Shown: piece by piece, positions 50,461-58,242 of the stretch | How positions within the stretch are numbered: position 1 is the stretch's first letter | How the letters are laid out: every line of letters begins with the position of its first letter | Assembly (NCBI RefSeq): GCF_019456655.1 | Contig: NZ_CP080332.1 | Span: 930,001 to 994,000, forward strand | Source: Mycolicibacterium diernhoferi | GTDB taxonomy: Bacteria; Actinomycetota; Actinomycetes; Mycobacteriales; Mycobacteriaceae | DNA length: 64,000 nt | Reading direction: 5' to 3' | Notes under the pieces: model-generated | The model's input: only the letters and a program-made list of their open reading frames with translations | Told to the model about the DNA's origin: nothing | Database searches by the model: none | Translations under genes and position numbers: made by a program

Positions 50461-51298
50461 ATTCCGTTGGCCGGAGGGTAAAACCGCGGCGGCGGCGTTC
50501 ACCTTCGATGTGGACGCCGAGTCGGCGGTGCTGTGGGGTGACGATGGCACGGTGGCCGCTCGGATGAGCGTGATGAGCCATCAGGCCTACGGGCCGCTGG
50601 TGGGGATCCCGCGCATCCTGGATCTGCTGGACCGGCATCAGATTCCGTCCACGTTCTTCGTGCCGGGGCACACCGCGCACCGCTATCCCGAGGCGGTGCG
50701 GTCCATCGTGGCCGCCGGCCACGAGATCGCCCATCACGGCTACCTGCATGAGCAGCCCACCGCGCTGACCCTGGAGGGGGAGATCGAGGCGCTCGACCGC
50801 GGGCTGGAGGCACTGGCCGAGGTGGCCGGGGTCCGCCCCGCCGGGTATCGCGCCCCGATGTGGGATCTGTCCTGGCGCACACCGGGATTGCTGGCCGAAC
50901 GGGGCTTCCTGTACGACTCCTCGCTGATGGACGCCGACCTGCCCTATGAACTCGCGGTGGGGGAGCGGTCGCTGGTGGAGATCCCGATCCAGTGGGCGCT
51001 CGACGACTGGGAGCAGTACTGCTATCTGCCCGACATCTCCGGGTCCGGACTGATCGAGAGTCCGCGCAAGGCCCGCGAGTTGTGGCAGCTGGAGTTCGAC
51101 GCGCTGCGTGCGGCCGGTGGGTGCTGGGTGCTGACCAACCATCCGTTCCTGACCGGGCGGGCCTCGCGCGCGGCCGAACTCGGTGACCTGATGCGCTACG
51201 TCACCGAGCACACCGATGTGTGGACCACCAGTCTCGGCGCGATCGCCGAGCATGTGCGCACCCTGGGGCTGACGCCGCGCAGCATCACCCGTCCCTGA
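50453..51298 (+). CDS. Polysaccharide deacetylase-family (NodB/PuuE-like) hydrolase
   Basis: A 281-residue protein of the NodB-homology fold. TFDVDAES carries the catalytic/metal aspartates, [12 protein letters not shown] the metal histidines, and [18 protein letters not shown] the conserved RxP block. No signal peptide, so it is cytoplasmic. This type includes PuuE allantoinases and amide-bond hydrolases. Sitting last in a PucR-ureohydrolase operon, it may hydrolyse a linear amide or ureide intermediate rather than a polysaccharide; inference from context. Confidence 0.87.
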   Translation: MSEFRWPEGKTAAAAFTFDVDAESAVLWGDDGTVAARMSVMSHQAYGPLVGIPRILDLLDRHQIPSTFFVPGHTAHRYPEAVRSIVAAGHEIAHHGYLHEQPTALTLEGEIEALDRGLEALAEVAGVRPAGYRAPMWDLSWRTPGLLAERGFLYDSSLMDADLPYELAVGERSLVEIPIQWALDDWEQYCYLPDISGSGLIESPRKARELWQLEFDALRAAGGCWVLTNHPFLTGRASRAAELGDLMRYVTEHTDVWTTSLGAIAEHVRTLGLTPRSITRP

Positions 51299-51314
51299 CT
51301 CAGCCGCGCGGCGA

Positions 51315-52184
51315 TCAGGACGACTCGGTGACGCCGCGCTTCATGAGGACGCCGAGCAGGCCGGGCGCCACGCTGTCAATGGCCTTGGCGGTCACCGCCA
51401 TCCGCGGTGCGATGCGCACCGGACGGGTGCGGGCGGCGGTGACCATCCAGTCCGCGGCCTCCTCGGCCGACAGGCCCGGCATCGCCACGAATTCCTTGGT
51501 GGGCTCGATCATCGGGGTCTTCACCAGCGGGTAGTAGAGCGTCGTGGAGTGCACGCCCTTGCCCGACCACTCGGTCTCGGCGACCCGGCTCACCGCGGTG
51601 AGCGCGGCCTTGGACGCCTGGTACGCCCCGAACAGCGGTGAGGATTCGTTCATCACACCCCAGGTCGAGACGTTGATGACATGCCCGTCCCCGCGCTCGA
51701 CCATGCCCGGCACCAGTGCCCGCATCAACCGCAGCGGCGCATAGTAATTCAGCGTCATGGTGCGTTCCAGATCGTGCCAACGCTCCAGCGATTCCAGCAG
51801 TGGGCGACGGATGGACCGGCCCGCATTGTTGACCAGGATGTCCACGCCACCGTGGCTTTCCAGGACCCGGGCCGACAGCGCGTCCACGGCATCGAGATCG
51901 GACAGATCGGCGGTCAGCGCCTCGGCGAGCCCGCCGCTGTTGCGGATGCCGTCGGTGACGGTGTCGAGCAGATCGGCCCGGCGGGCGACCAGGATGACGC
52001 TGGCCCCGAGTTTGGCCAGCTTCACCGCCGACGCCGCGCCGATCCCCGAGGACGCACCGGTGATCAGGATGCGCTTGCCGCGCAGTTCGATCTCGGGGCC
52101 GCGGCCCAGGTACTCGGTCAGCGGCGGCCGCATGCTGGTCAGCATCACCTGGTCGGTCAGGCGGCGCAGTGGGTTCTTGCTCAC
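51315..52184 (-). CDS. SDR-family oxidoreductase (Rv0547c-like)
   Basis: A 289-residue SDR with an N-terminal membrane-associating extension (LRRLTDQVMLTSMRPPL) before ILITGASSGIGAASAVKLA, then NNAGRSIRRPL, serine in NVSTWGVMNESS and YQASK. This layout is seen in mycobacterial SDRs acting on lipids or steroids. GTG 52184. In M. tuberculosis it lies directly downstream of menB, as it does here, separated by a 21-bp hairpin. Confidence 0.88.
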   Translation of the reverse strand: MSKNPLRRLTDQVMLTSMRPPLTEYLGRGPEIELRGKRILITGASSGIGAASAVKLAKLGASVILVARRADLLDTVTDGIRNSGGLAEALTADLSDLDAVDALSARVLESHGGVDILVNNAGRSIRRPLLESLERWHDLERTMTLNYYAPLRLMRALVPGMVERGDGHVINVSTWGVMNESSPLFGAYQASKAALTAVSRVAETEWSGKGVHSTTLYYPLVKTPMIEPTKEFVAMPGLSAEEAADWMVTAARTRPVRIAPRMAVTAKAIDSVAPGLLGVLMKRGVTESS

Positions 52185-52203
52185 GCCGCCGAGTCTAGAG
52201 ACT

Positions 52204-52256
52204 GCGATTTCGGCGCGTTCACGTACGTCTCGCGCACGTGAACGCGCCGAAATCGC
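52204..52256. terminator. 21-bp perfect hairpin between menB and SDR, candidate terminator
   Basis: Two 21-nt arms, 52204-52224 and 52236-52256, are exact reverse complements around an 11-nt loop (ACGTCTCGCGC). The left arm begins GCGATTTCGGCG. No T-run follows on either strand, so it is a factor-independent terminator of the mycobacterial type or a dispersed hairpin repeat. It begins 4 nt past the menB stop on the menB strand. Confidence 0.6.
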
Positions 52257-52259
52257 TGC

Positions 52260-53174
52260 TCAGAAGTAGCGGGGGAAGCCGCTCCAGTCCGGGTCGCGCT
52301 TCTCCAGGAAGGCGTCACGGCCCTCCACGGCCTCATCGGTCATGTAGGCCAAACGTGTTGCCTCACCGGCGTACACCTGCTGGCCGACCAGTCCGTCGTC
52401 GATCAGGTTGAAACCGAACTTGAGCATCCGGATGGCCTGCGGGGACTTGCCGTTGATTTCGGCGGCCCACTGCAGGCCGGCGGTCTCCAGCTCCGCGTGG
52501 TCGACGACCTCGTTCACCGCGCCCATCTGGTACATGGTCGCGGCGTCATAGGTGCGGCCCAGGAAGAAGATCTCGCGGGCGAACTTCTGACCGGTCTGCC
52601 GCGCGAGGTAGGCGCTGCCGAATCCGCCGTCGAAGCTGCCCACATCGGCGTCGGTCTGCTTGAACCGGGCGTGTTCGCGGCTGGCCAGGGTCAGGTCGCA
52701 GGTGACGTGCAGGCTGTGTCCGCCGCCGGCCGCCCACCCGTTGACCAGGCAGATCACCACCTTGGGCATGAACCGGATGAGCCGCTGCACCTCCAGGATG
52801 TGCAGCCGGCCGGCGCGGGCCGGGTCCACCGTCTCGGCCGTCTCACCCTCGGCGTACTGGTAGCCGGTGCGTCCGCGGATGCGCTGGTCGCCGCCCGAGC
52901 AGAACGCCCAGCCGCCGTCCTTGGCCGACGGGCCGTTGCCGGTCAGCAGGATGACGCCGACGTCGGGGGACATCCGGGCGTGATCGAGCACCCGGTAGAG
53001 CTCGTCGACGGTGTGCGGGCGGAACGCGTTGCGCACCTCGGGCCGGTCGAACGCGATCCGGACGGTGGGTTGGGCCACCCCGTCGACGACGTGCCGGTGG
53101 TAGGTGATGTCGGTCAGCTCGAAGCCGGCGACGGGCTGCCAGCGGGACGGATCGAACGGGTTCTCGGTGCTCAC
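52260..53174 (-). CDS. menB: 1,4-dihydroxy-2-naphthoyl-CoA synthase
   Basis: A 304-residue crotonase-fold enzyme that cyclises o-succinylbenzoyl-CoA (made by MenE) to 1,4-dihydroxy-2-naphthoyl-CoA. Motifs: FCSGGDQRIRGRTGYQY (oxyanion/active-site loop), VICLVNGWAAGGGHSLHVTCD, and DADVGSFDGGFGSAYLAR with the catalytic Asp of MenB. The C-terminal RDPDWSGFPRYF is the swapped tail that completes the neighbouring active site. GTG 53174. Confidence 0.96.
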   Translation of the reverse strand: MSTENPFDPSRWQPVAGFELTDITYHRHVVDGVAQPTVRIAFDRPEVRNAFRPHTVDELYRVLDHARMSPDVGVILLTGNGPSAKDGGWAFCSGGDQRIRGRTGYQYAEGETAETVDPARAGRLHILEVQRLIRFMPKVVICLVNGWAAGGGHSLHVTCDLTLASREHARFKQTDADVGSFDGGFGSAYLARQTGQKFAREIFFLGRTYDAATMYQMGAVNEVVDHAELETAGLQWAAEINGKSPQAIRMLKFGFNLIDDGLVGQQVYAGEATRLAYMTDEAVEGRDAFLEKRDPDWSGFPRYF

Positions 53175-53279
53175 GGAGTCGACTGTATCGGCTGTGATCC
53201 AGACGATGATTGGACCGCACCCCTGCGGGGTACAAAGGTCGGGACGATGCGTATGGGACGCACGAGGTAGGAGAGCACG

Positions 53280-53555
53280 ATGAAGCGGTCGGCAAGTGTG
53301 TTGCTAGCGGGGATGGCGGTCGGGGCCGTGCTGGTCGGGTGCTCGCCGTCGGTCACCGGTGGCGATACCAAGTGCGAGGACTTCATCGGCGCGGACGAGA
53401 AGACGCAGAACGAAGCGGTCTCCAAGATGCTCAAGGACGAGAAGGGCGCCGATGCGGCGCAGCTGGAGATCACCGGCACCCGGCTGGCGGTGCAGACCTG
53501 GTGTCAGACGGTCGGTACCCCGGACGCGAAGATCAAGGAAGCCCCGCACCTGTAA
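53280..53555 (+). CDS. Small secreted lipoprotein
   Basis: A 91-residue lipoprotein: signal VLLAGMAVGAVLVGC with lipobox Cys21, then a small acidic domain of about 60 residues with two cysteines (TKCEDFIG and TWCQTVG). AGGAGAG precedes ATG 53280. Mature region is helical and rich in Asp/Glu/Lys, similar to other small mycobacterial lipoproteins of unknown function. Its 3' end overlaps map tail to tail by 23 nt. Confidence 0.8.
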   Translation: MKRSASVLLAGMAVGAVLVGCSPSVTGGDTKCEDFIGADEKTQNEAVSKMLKDEKGADAAQLEITGTRLAVQTWCQTVGTPDAKIKEAPHL

Positions 53556-54318
53556 GGGACCGGGTCAGAACCTGGGGCGCGCCCTCGGTGACGGCGATGG
53601 TGTGTTCGGAGTGGGCGGTGCGCGACCCGTCGGCCGATCGGAGGGTCCAGCCATCCGGGTCGTAGACGATCTTGCTGGTGCCCTGGGCGAACCAGGGTTC
53701 CAGGGCGAGCGTCAATCCGGGTCGTAGCACCAGCCCGCGCCCGGCGCGTCCCCGATTGGAGACGTGCGGGTCTTCGTGCATGGTGCGCCCGAGCCCGTGT
53801 CCGCCGAAGTCGGTGTTGACCGGATAGCCGTACTCGTCGGCGACCGCGCCGATGGCTGCGGAGATGTCGCCGAGCCGGCCGCCGGGCAGGGCGGCCGCGA
53901 TGGCGGCCTCCAATGCCCGTTCGGTCGCCTCGATCAACCGCTGATCCTGTGGCCGCGGCGTGCCGACGATCAGGCTGCGCGCCGAATCGGCCACCCAGCC
54001 GTCGATCGACACGGCGATGTCCATACTGAGCAGGTCGCCGTCGCGCAGCGTGTAATCGTGCGGAAGGCCGTGCAGCACAGCGTCATTGACCGACAGGCAG
54101 ATGACGTTGCGGAACGGTCCCCGACCGAAGGACGGCGCGTAGTCCCAATAGCAGGACACCGCGCCCCGGTCCTCGATCAGCGCCCGGGCCCGGTATTCCA
54201 GATCCAGCAGGTTGACGCCCACCGCGGCACGCGCCTGTAGGTCGTCGAGCAGCTCGGCGATGAACGCGCCGGTGGTGCGCATGGCCGCGATCTCCTGCGG
54301 CGTCTTCAGTTCCAACAC
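53533..54318 (-). CDS. map: Type I methionine aminopeptidase
   Basis: A 261-residue MetAP that removes the initiator methionine. All five metal ligands are visible: two Asp in SMDIAVSIDGWVADSARS, His in FGGHGLGRTMHEDP, Glu in LTLALEPWF and Glu in RTAHSEHTIAVTEG. GTG 54318 with GGAGAGGA 7 nt upstream is chosen over a 157-codon upstream extension. The gene is divergent from an XRE regulator; its likely -10 (TACCCT, 54362 down to 54357) lies between two identical-pattern operators. Mycobacteria have other map genes, so this is probably a regulated extra copy. Confidence 0.9.
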   Translation of the reverse strand: MLELKTPQEIAAMRTTGAFIAELLDDLQARAAVGVNLLDLEYRARALIEDRGAVSCYWDYAPSFGRGPFRNVICLSVNDAVLHGLPHDYTLRDGDLLSMDIAVSIDGWVADSARSLIVGTPRPQDQRLIEATERALEAAIAAALPGGRLGDISAAIGAVADEYGYPVNTDFGGHGLGRTMHEDPHVSNRGRAGRGLVLRPGLTLALEPWFAQGTSKIVYDPDGWTLRSADGSRTAHSEHTIAVTEGAPQVLTRSLTGAGLP

Positions 54319-54342
54319 CCGCGCGTCCTCTCCCTGGTGGCC

Positions 54343-54356
54343 GGTATAGAAATACC
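54343..54356. promoter_or_regulatory. XRE operator 1 (map side)
   Basis: GGTAT-AGAA-ATACC, a perfect 5-bp inverted repeat with a 4-nt centre, located at the predicted transcription start of map. It shares the GGTAT-N4-ATACC pattern with the site 31 bp away. Confidence 0.6.
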
Positions 54357-54370
54357 AGGGTAGTCGATGC

Positions 54371-54390
54371 GGCGGTATTTTCATACCGCC
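54371..54390. promoter_or_regulatory. XRE operator 2 (regulator side)
   Basis: GGCGGTAT-TTTC-ATACCGCC has perfect 8-bp arms and contains the GGTAT-N4-ATACC core at 54374-54387. It covers the -35 region of the XRE gene. Its centre is 31 bp (about three helical turns) from that of operator 1, so two dimers would bind the same face. Confidence 0.65.
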
Positions 54391-54396
54391 GTGACG

Positions 54397-54402
54397 TATC
54401 CT
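54397..54402 (+). promoter_or_regulatory. -10 hexamer, leaderless XRE regulator
   Basis: TATCCT fits TANNNT and ends 6 nt before ATG 54409. Operator 2 lies in the corresponding -35 region. Confidence 0.5.
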
Positions 54403-54408
54403 CGGTGC

Positions 54409-54675
54409 ATGGTCCGTTCGCCCCTGACGCCGCAACAACGCGCCGCCGGTCAGCGCCTCGGCGCCTTCCTGCGGGAATGCCGGGGTGATCGCAAACCCAC
54501 CGAGGTGGCGCACGCCGCGGGGATCTCCCCGGAGACGCTGCGCAAGATCGAGACCGGACGCCTGGCCACCCCCTCCTTCACGACGGTCGCCGCGCTCGCC
54601 TCGGTGCTGGGCGTCGCACTGGACGACCTGGCCCGGATCTGCCTGCCCGAACAGGATCTCCCGAGCACCGGATAG
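54409..54675 (+). CDS. XRE-family helix-turn-helix regulator divergent from map
   Basis: An 88-residue protein that is almost only a lambda-repressor-type HTH: LGAFLRECRGDRKPTEVAHAAG, then ISPETLRKIETGRLATPSF as the recognition helix region, and VLGVALDDLARICL as helix 5. ATG 54409 is fixed by the -10. It very likely binds the paired GGTAT-N4-ATACC operators in the 90-bp region shared with map, repressing itself and/or map. It ends 5 nt before the HAD gene on the other strand. Confidence 0.86.
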   Translation: MVRSPLTPQQRAAGQRLGAFLRECRGDRKPTEVAHAAGISPETLRKIETGRLATPSFTTVAALASVLGVALDDLARICLPEQDLPSTG

Positions 54676-54679
54676 CGCT

Positions 54680-55354
54680 CTACGGGCGGATCCCGTGCGC
54701 CCGCAGGGCCGCGAGCAGACCGTCCGGGCGTTGCGCCGTCGGTAGCGGATCGACCAGCGCGAAGGCGCATCCGAGCGAACGGGCCCCACCGTCGGCCTCC
54801 TCGCTGTCGCCGACCATCAGCGAATCCACGGCCTCGACGCCCAGCCGGGCGAGTGCGACCTGGAAGATCGCCGGATCCGGTTTGACCGCACCGACTTCGA
54901 AGGACAGCACGTACTCGTCGACGCCCGTGCCCGCGGCCGCCAGCGCCGGCCGCAGATCGAACGCGATGTTCGACACCACCGCGGTCTTGATGCCGGCGGC
55001 ACGCAGACCGTTCAGGGTGGCCGCGGTATCGGGATACGGCGTCCAGGAAGCCGGGTCGACCAGCTTGGGATACAGCGCCGCGGCGTCCTCGCCGGTGAGC
55101 CCGGATTCGCGCAGCACGTGCAGATATGCCTCGCGGTGCAGGTGCGGCTCCAGGTCGCGGTTTTCCCAGTTATGTTGCTGCTCTTCAGACATCGGGACCG
55201 AGTTGCCGGTGGGTGCGGTCACCCGGCGCATCAGCTCGGCCTGCACGTGGCCCTCCACCGCCTTCTCGTCCACGGTGATCCCGGCGAACCAACTGTCGTC
55301 TTCCTCCAGTCGGAACAGCGTGCCGGAGAAATCGAAGAGCACTGCGCGGATCAC
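54680..55354 (-). CDS. HAD-superfamily hydrolase
   Basis: A 224-residue HAD phosphatase-like protein: LFDFSGTLFRLEED (motif I; the usual second Asp is Ser), VVSNIAFDLRP (motif II), KPDPAIFQVAL (motif III) and MVGDSEEADGGARSLG (motif IV). The replaced Asp in DxD is common in HADs of the haloacid dehalogenase subgroup, so dehalogenase-like or degenerate phosphatase activity is possible. GTG 55354, 14 bp after the Eis-type gene on the same strand. Confidence 0.83.
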   Translation of the reverse strand: MIRAVLFDFSGTLFRLEEDDSWFAGITVDEKAVEGHVQAELMRRVTAPTGNSVPMSEEQQHNWENRDLEPHLHREAYLHVLRESGLTGEDAAALYPKLVDPASWTPYPDTAATLNGLRAAGIKTAVVSNIAFDLRPALAAAGTGVDEYVLSFEVGAVKPDPAIFQVALARLGVEAVDSLMVGDSEEADGGARSLGCAFALVDPLPTAQRPDGLLAALRAHGIRP

Positions 55355-55368
55355 GTGATGAGTCCTTT

Positions 55369-56607
55369 CTAGAAATGGTCGGGGATGGCCGGGGCGACCG
55401 GCCAGCCGAACGCCACCGCCCCCCGGTGTGCCGAACCGGGGGTGAGCTCGCCGACCAGCCCGGCAGTGACGAGTTGGGTAAGGCTGACCCCGCCCAGGTA
55501 GACGGCGCCGAGATCACGCGCCGAGATTGCGAGATCAGCTGATGCGGTGGTCGTTTCGCACTCCGCTCCGTCGGTGTCGGCATGCAGCCGGTACCGGCCG
55601 GTGTTCCACGGGCAGAACTCGTCCCGTACGTCGAGCACGATGTCGATGGGGGCGGCGTAGCGACGCAGTGTGAGCGCACGATCCACCTCGACCAACCGGA
55701 CGAACACACCGTCTTGGAGTTGGCACTGCAGCGCCCGCGGGTCGGCCACCAGGTGGCGCAACGGCTCGTCGACCGCGGCGCCGTCGACCCTGATGCTGCG
55801 CACCAGGTCCATCTCCAGCAGGAATCGCCAAAGCCGGGCGTAGGCGCGCGGATTGGTGGCGCGCACCTCCTCGATGTGCAGTTCGGCGTTGGGCCCGATG
55901 CTCGACCAGGCGGACTTGGGCCGGTAGATGGCGTACCCGCTCGGGCTGCCGTCGGGCTCGTGGTGCAGTACGAACCGGATCCGGCCGCTGTCCTTGCGGC
56001 GTTCCTCGTTGTCGTAGATCAGGTCGTCCCACCACGGCCGGGTCCGGCTCATCCGCCCGGGCAGCCCGGGCAGCACGTGATCGAAGATCGCCGGACCGTG
56101 GGCCAGCAGCGTCGCGGCATCCGTCTCGGTCACGGTGCCGGCCCCCAGCTCCACCCCCGGGCGGAAATCCAGGTCGCGCACCTGCCCGGTCAGCACCGAG
56201 TTCTGGCTGGCCATGCCATATCCGAACCGGCCGTAGATCATCGACTCCGAGGCGAACAGCATGGCCAGCGACTCGTCCGCGCGGGCCCGGACGGTGTCCA
56301 GTTGATGGCGCATCATCTGGGTCAGCAGGCCCCGGCGACGGTAGGCGGGCGACACCGTCACCGAGGTGACCGCGGCGACCGGCACCAGCGCCCCGCCAGG
56401 CAGACACACCTGCTTGCGGAAGTCACCCACGGTGGCCGCCCACCGGGTGCCGTCGTGGAATCCGAACATCCGGTCCAGGTCGGTGAACTTGCGGGCCAAC
56501 TCGAGTTCGTCGGGCTGCGGATCTTCCAGGAACACCGAGTACAGCGCGGCGGTGAAGGCGGCGTAATCCTCATCGTCGCGGACGGTGCGCAGAGTCAGGT
56601 CCACCAC
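55369..56607 (-). CDS. Eis-type GNAT N-acetyltransferase
   Basis: A 412-residue acetyltransferase of the Eis family (two GNAT folds and an SCP2-like domain). The acetyl-CoA loop is VTSVTVSPAYRRRGLLTQMM; MLFASESMIYGRFGYGMAS is the conserved Tyr motif (general acid), and the C terminus ends AIPDHF with the free carboxylate that serves as base in Eis. Relatives acetylate aminoglycosides and lysines on several amines. The start is GTG 56607 or GTG 56604. Ends 10 bp before the sigma gene on the same strand. Confidence 0.9.
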   Translation of the reverse strand: MVDLTLRTVRDDEDYAAFTAALYSVFLEDPQPDELELARKFTDLDRMFGFHDGTRWAATVGDFRKQVCLPGGALVPVAAVTSVTVSPAYRRRGLLTQMMRHQLDTVRARADESLAMLFASESMIYGRFGYGMASQNSVLTGQVRDLDFRPGVELGAGTVTETDAATLLAHGPAIFDHVLPGLPGRMSRTRPWWDDLIYDNEERRKDSGRIRFVLHHEPDGSPSGYAIYRPKSAWSSIGPNAELHIEEVRATNPRAYARLWRFLLEMDLVRSIRVDGAAVDEPLRHLVADPRALQCQLQDGVFVRLVEVDRALTLRRYAAPIDIVLDVRDEFCPWNTGRYRLHADTDGAECETTTASADLAISARDLGAVYLGGVSLTQLVTAGLVGELTPGSAHRGAVAFGWPVAPAIPDHF

Positions 56608-56617
56608 ACACTCATGT

Positions 56618-57874
56618 CTACCGTGCCGAGCCGGCCGCGCGCGCGGCCTTTTTCAGCAGCACCTCGCGTTCGGCCTCGTTGGCGGTCAGCGCGGCAGCGG
56701 CGGTGAACTCGGCGGCGGCCTCGGCGCCACGACCCAGTCGCGCCAGCAGTTCACCGCGCACGCTGGGCACCAGGTAGGACCCCGCCAGGCCGGTGATGCC
56801 GTTCACGATGGGCAGCGCCGCGCCCGGGCCGTCGGCCATCGCGATCGCCACCGCCCGGTTGAGTTCCACCACCGGTGAGGGCGCGATCCGGCGCAGCGCG
56901 TCGTACAGGGCGACGATGCGGGTCCAGTCGGTGTCCGCTGCGGTCGGGGCCACCGCGTGGCACTCGGCGAGCGCGGCCTGTAGCGCATACGGCCCCCTGC
57001 CCGAATCGCGTTGTTCGCGTGCGCGGTCCGCGCGCTGCAACGAGCGGACGCCGCGCTGGATCTGGGACCGGTCCCAACGGGTGCGGTCCTGGTCTTCCAG
57101 CAGGACGGGATTCCCGTCGGCATCGGTGCGGGCGGCGAACCGGGACGCCTGGAACTCCATCAGGGCGACCAGGGCGTGCACCTCCGGTTCGTCCGGCGTC
57201 AGTGCCTGCAGGACTCGGCCCAGACGCAAAGCCTCACTGCATAATTCGTCGCGAACCCAGCGCTGCCCGGCCGAAGCCGAGTAGCCCTCGTTGTAGATCA
57301 GGTAGATCACCGACAGCACCGCCGACAGGCGTGGCGCGAACTCGGCCCGGTCGGGCACCTCGAAGGCCGCACCGGCGAGCGACTTCTTGGCCCGGGTGAT
57401 CCGCGCGGCCACGGTGGCCTTCGAGGTCAGGAAGGCGCGGGCGATCTCGTCGACGGTCAGCCCACCCACGATGCGCAGCGTCAGCGCGATCTGCGCCTCG
57501 CGTGAGAGCGACGGGTGCGCGGCGATGAAGATCAGCCGCAGCACATCGTCATCGATGCGGTCGGGGTCCCAGAGTTCCTCGGTGTGCAGCTCGAGGTCGC
57601 GGGCCAGCTCCGCGTACTTGACGTCCAGGTTGTCCTGGCGCCGCCACAGGTCGATGGCCTTGCGCTTGGCCACCGTGGTCAGCCACGCTCCCGCATTGCG
57701 GGGGACACCGCTGCTCGGCCATTGGGTGAGCGCGTCGACCAACGCCTCCTGGGCCAGATCCTCGGCCAGTCCGATATCGCCGACGATGCGGGTCAGGGTG
57801 GCGACGATCCTGGCCGCCTCCATCCGCCAGACGGCGTCGACGGTGTCGCGTAGGCCAGGCACTGCGATCACCAC
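56618..57874 (-). CDS. ECF sigma factor with C-terminal extension (ECF42/DUF6596 type)
   Basis: A 418-residue sigma factor. Sigma-2 region: RMEAARIVATLTRIVGD, EDLAQEALVDALTQW, WLTTVAKRKAIDLWRR. Sigma-4: LRIVGGLTVDEIARAFLTSKATVAARITRAKKSL (quoted in part: TVDEIARAFL). The remaining 230 residues form an alpha-helical DUF6596/TPR-like extension (LIYNEGYSASAG, VELNRAVAIAMADGP) that replaces an anti-sigma factor in this group. GTG 57874 is chosen; downstream GTGs at 57871 and 57862 are possible. ECF42 genes are usually next to DGPF (YCII-like) genes; here such a gene lies at 60173, 2.3 kb away. Confidence 0.9.
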   Translation of the reverse strand: MVIAVPGLRDTVDAVWRMEAARIVATLTRIVGDIGLAEDLAQEALVDALTQWPSSGVPRNAGAWLTTVAKRKAIDLWRRQDNLDVKYAELARDLELHTEELWDPDRIDDDVLRLIFIAAHPSLSREAQIALTLRIVGGLTVDEIARAFLTSKATVAARITRAKKSLAGAAFEVPDRAEFAPRLSAVLSVIYLIYNEGYSASAGQRWVRDELCSEALRLGRVLQALTPDEPEVHALVALMEFQASRFAARTDADGNPVLLEDQDRTRWDRSQIQRGVRSLQRADRAREQRDSGRGPYALQAALAECHAVAPTAADTDWTRIVALYDALRRIAPSPVVELNRAVAIAMADGPGAALPIVNGITGLAGSYLVPSVRGELLARLGRGAEAAAEFTAAAALTANEAEREVLLKKAARAAGSAR

Positions 57875-57918
57875 CCCCGGTCGCTGCGCTCCTGCCCGCC
57901 GGACCACGCTGGCGCGGG

Positions 57919-58158
57919 TCAGGCGTCGGCGGAGTCCTCGGCGTCGGCGCGGAAGAAGAACAGGCTGGCCACGAAGCTGGTCAGGGACAGCAAGCCGGCG
58001 ACGAAGGTCAGGCCGATGCGCTCGAAGCCGAAAGTGCCGACGCTCATCGCGAATCCGATGATCGCGAGCATGCTCAGGAACAGGGCCCCGGTGCTGAGTG
58101 CCTCAGACCGGGCAGGCGGCGCGGCCGACCATGTCGGGCCGGCGGTGTGGTCGTTCAT
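57919..58158 (-). CDS. Two-helix membrane protein
   Basis: A 79-residue protein with two hydrophobic helices (about residues 24-44 and 48-69) and a short acidic tail ending AEDSADA. ATG 58158. It lies 44 bp upstream of the sigma gene on the same strand and 84 bp after fadD8. No known motif; function unknown. Confidence 0.65.
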   Translation of the reverse strand: MNDHTAGPTWSAAPPARSEALSTGALFLSMLAIIGFAMSVGTFGFERIGLTFVAGLLSLTSFVASLFFFRADAEDSADA

Positions 58159-58242
58159 CCGGGGTCCTATCTCGAAGCGGTTAGCGGTCTGTACCCCGCC
58201 CCGCGGCGGTTCAACCCCGACCGCGCCCGTTGGTGGGACGGA

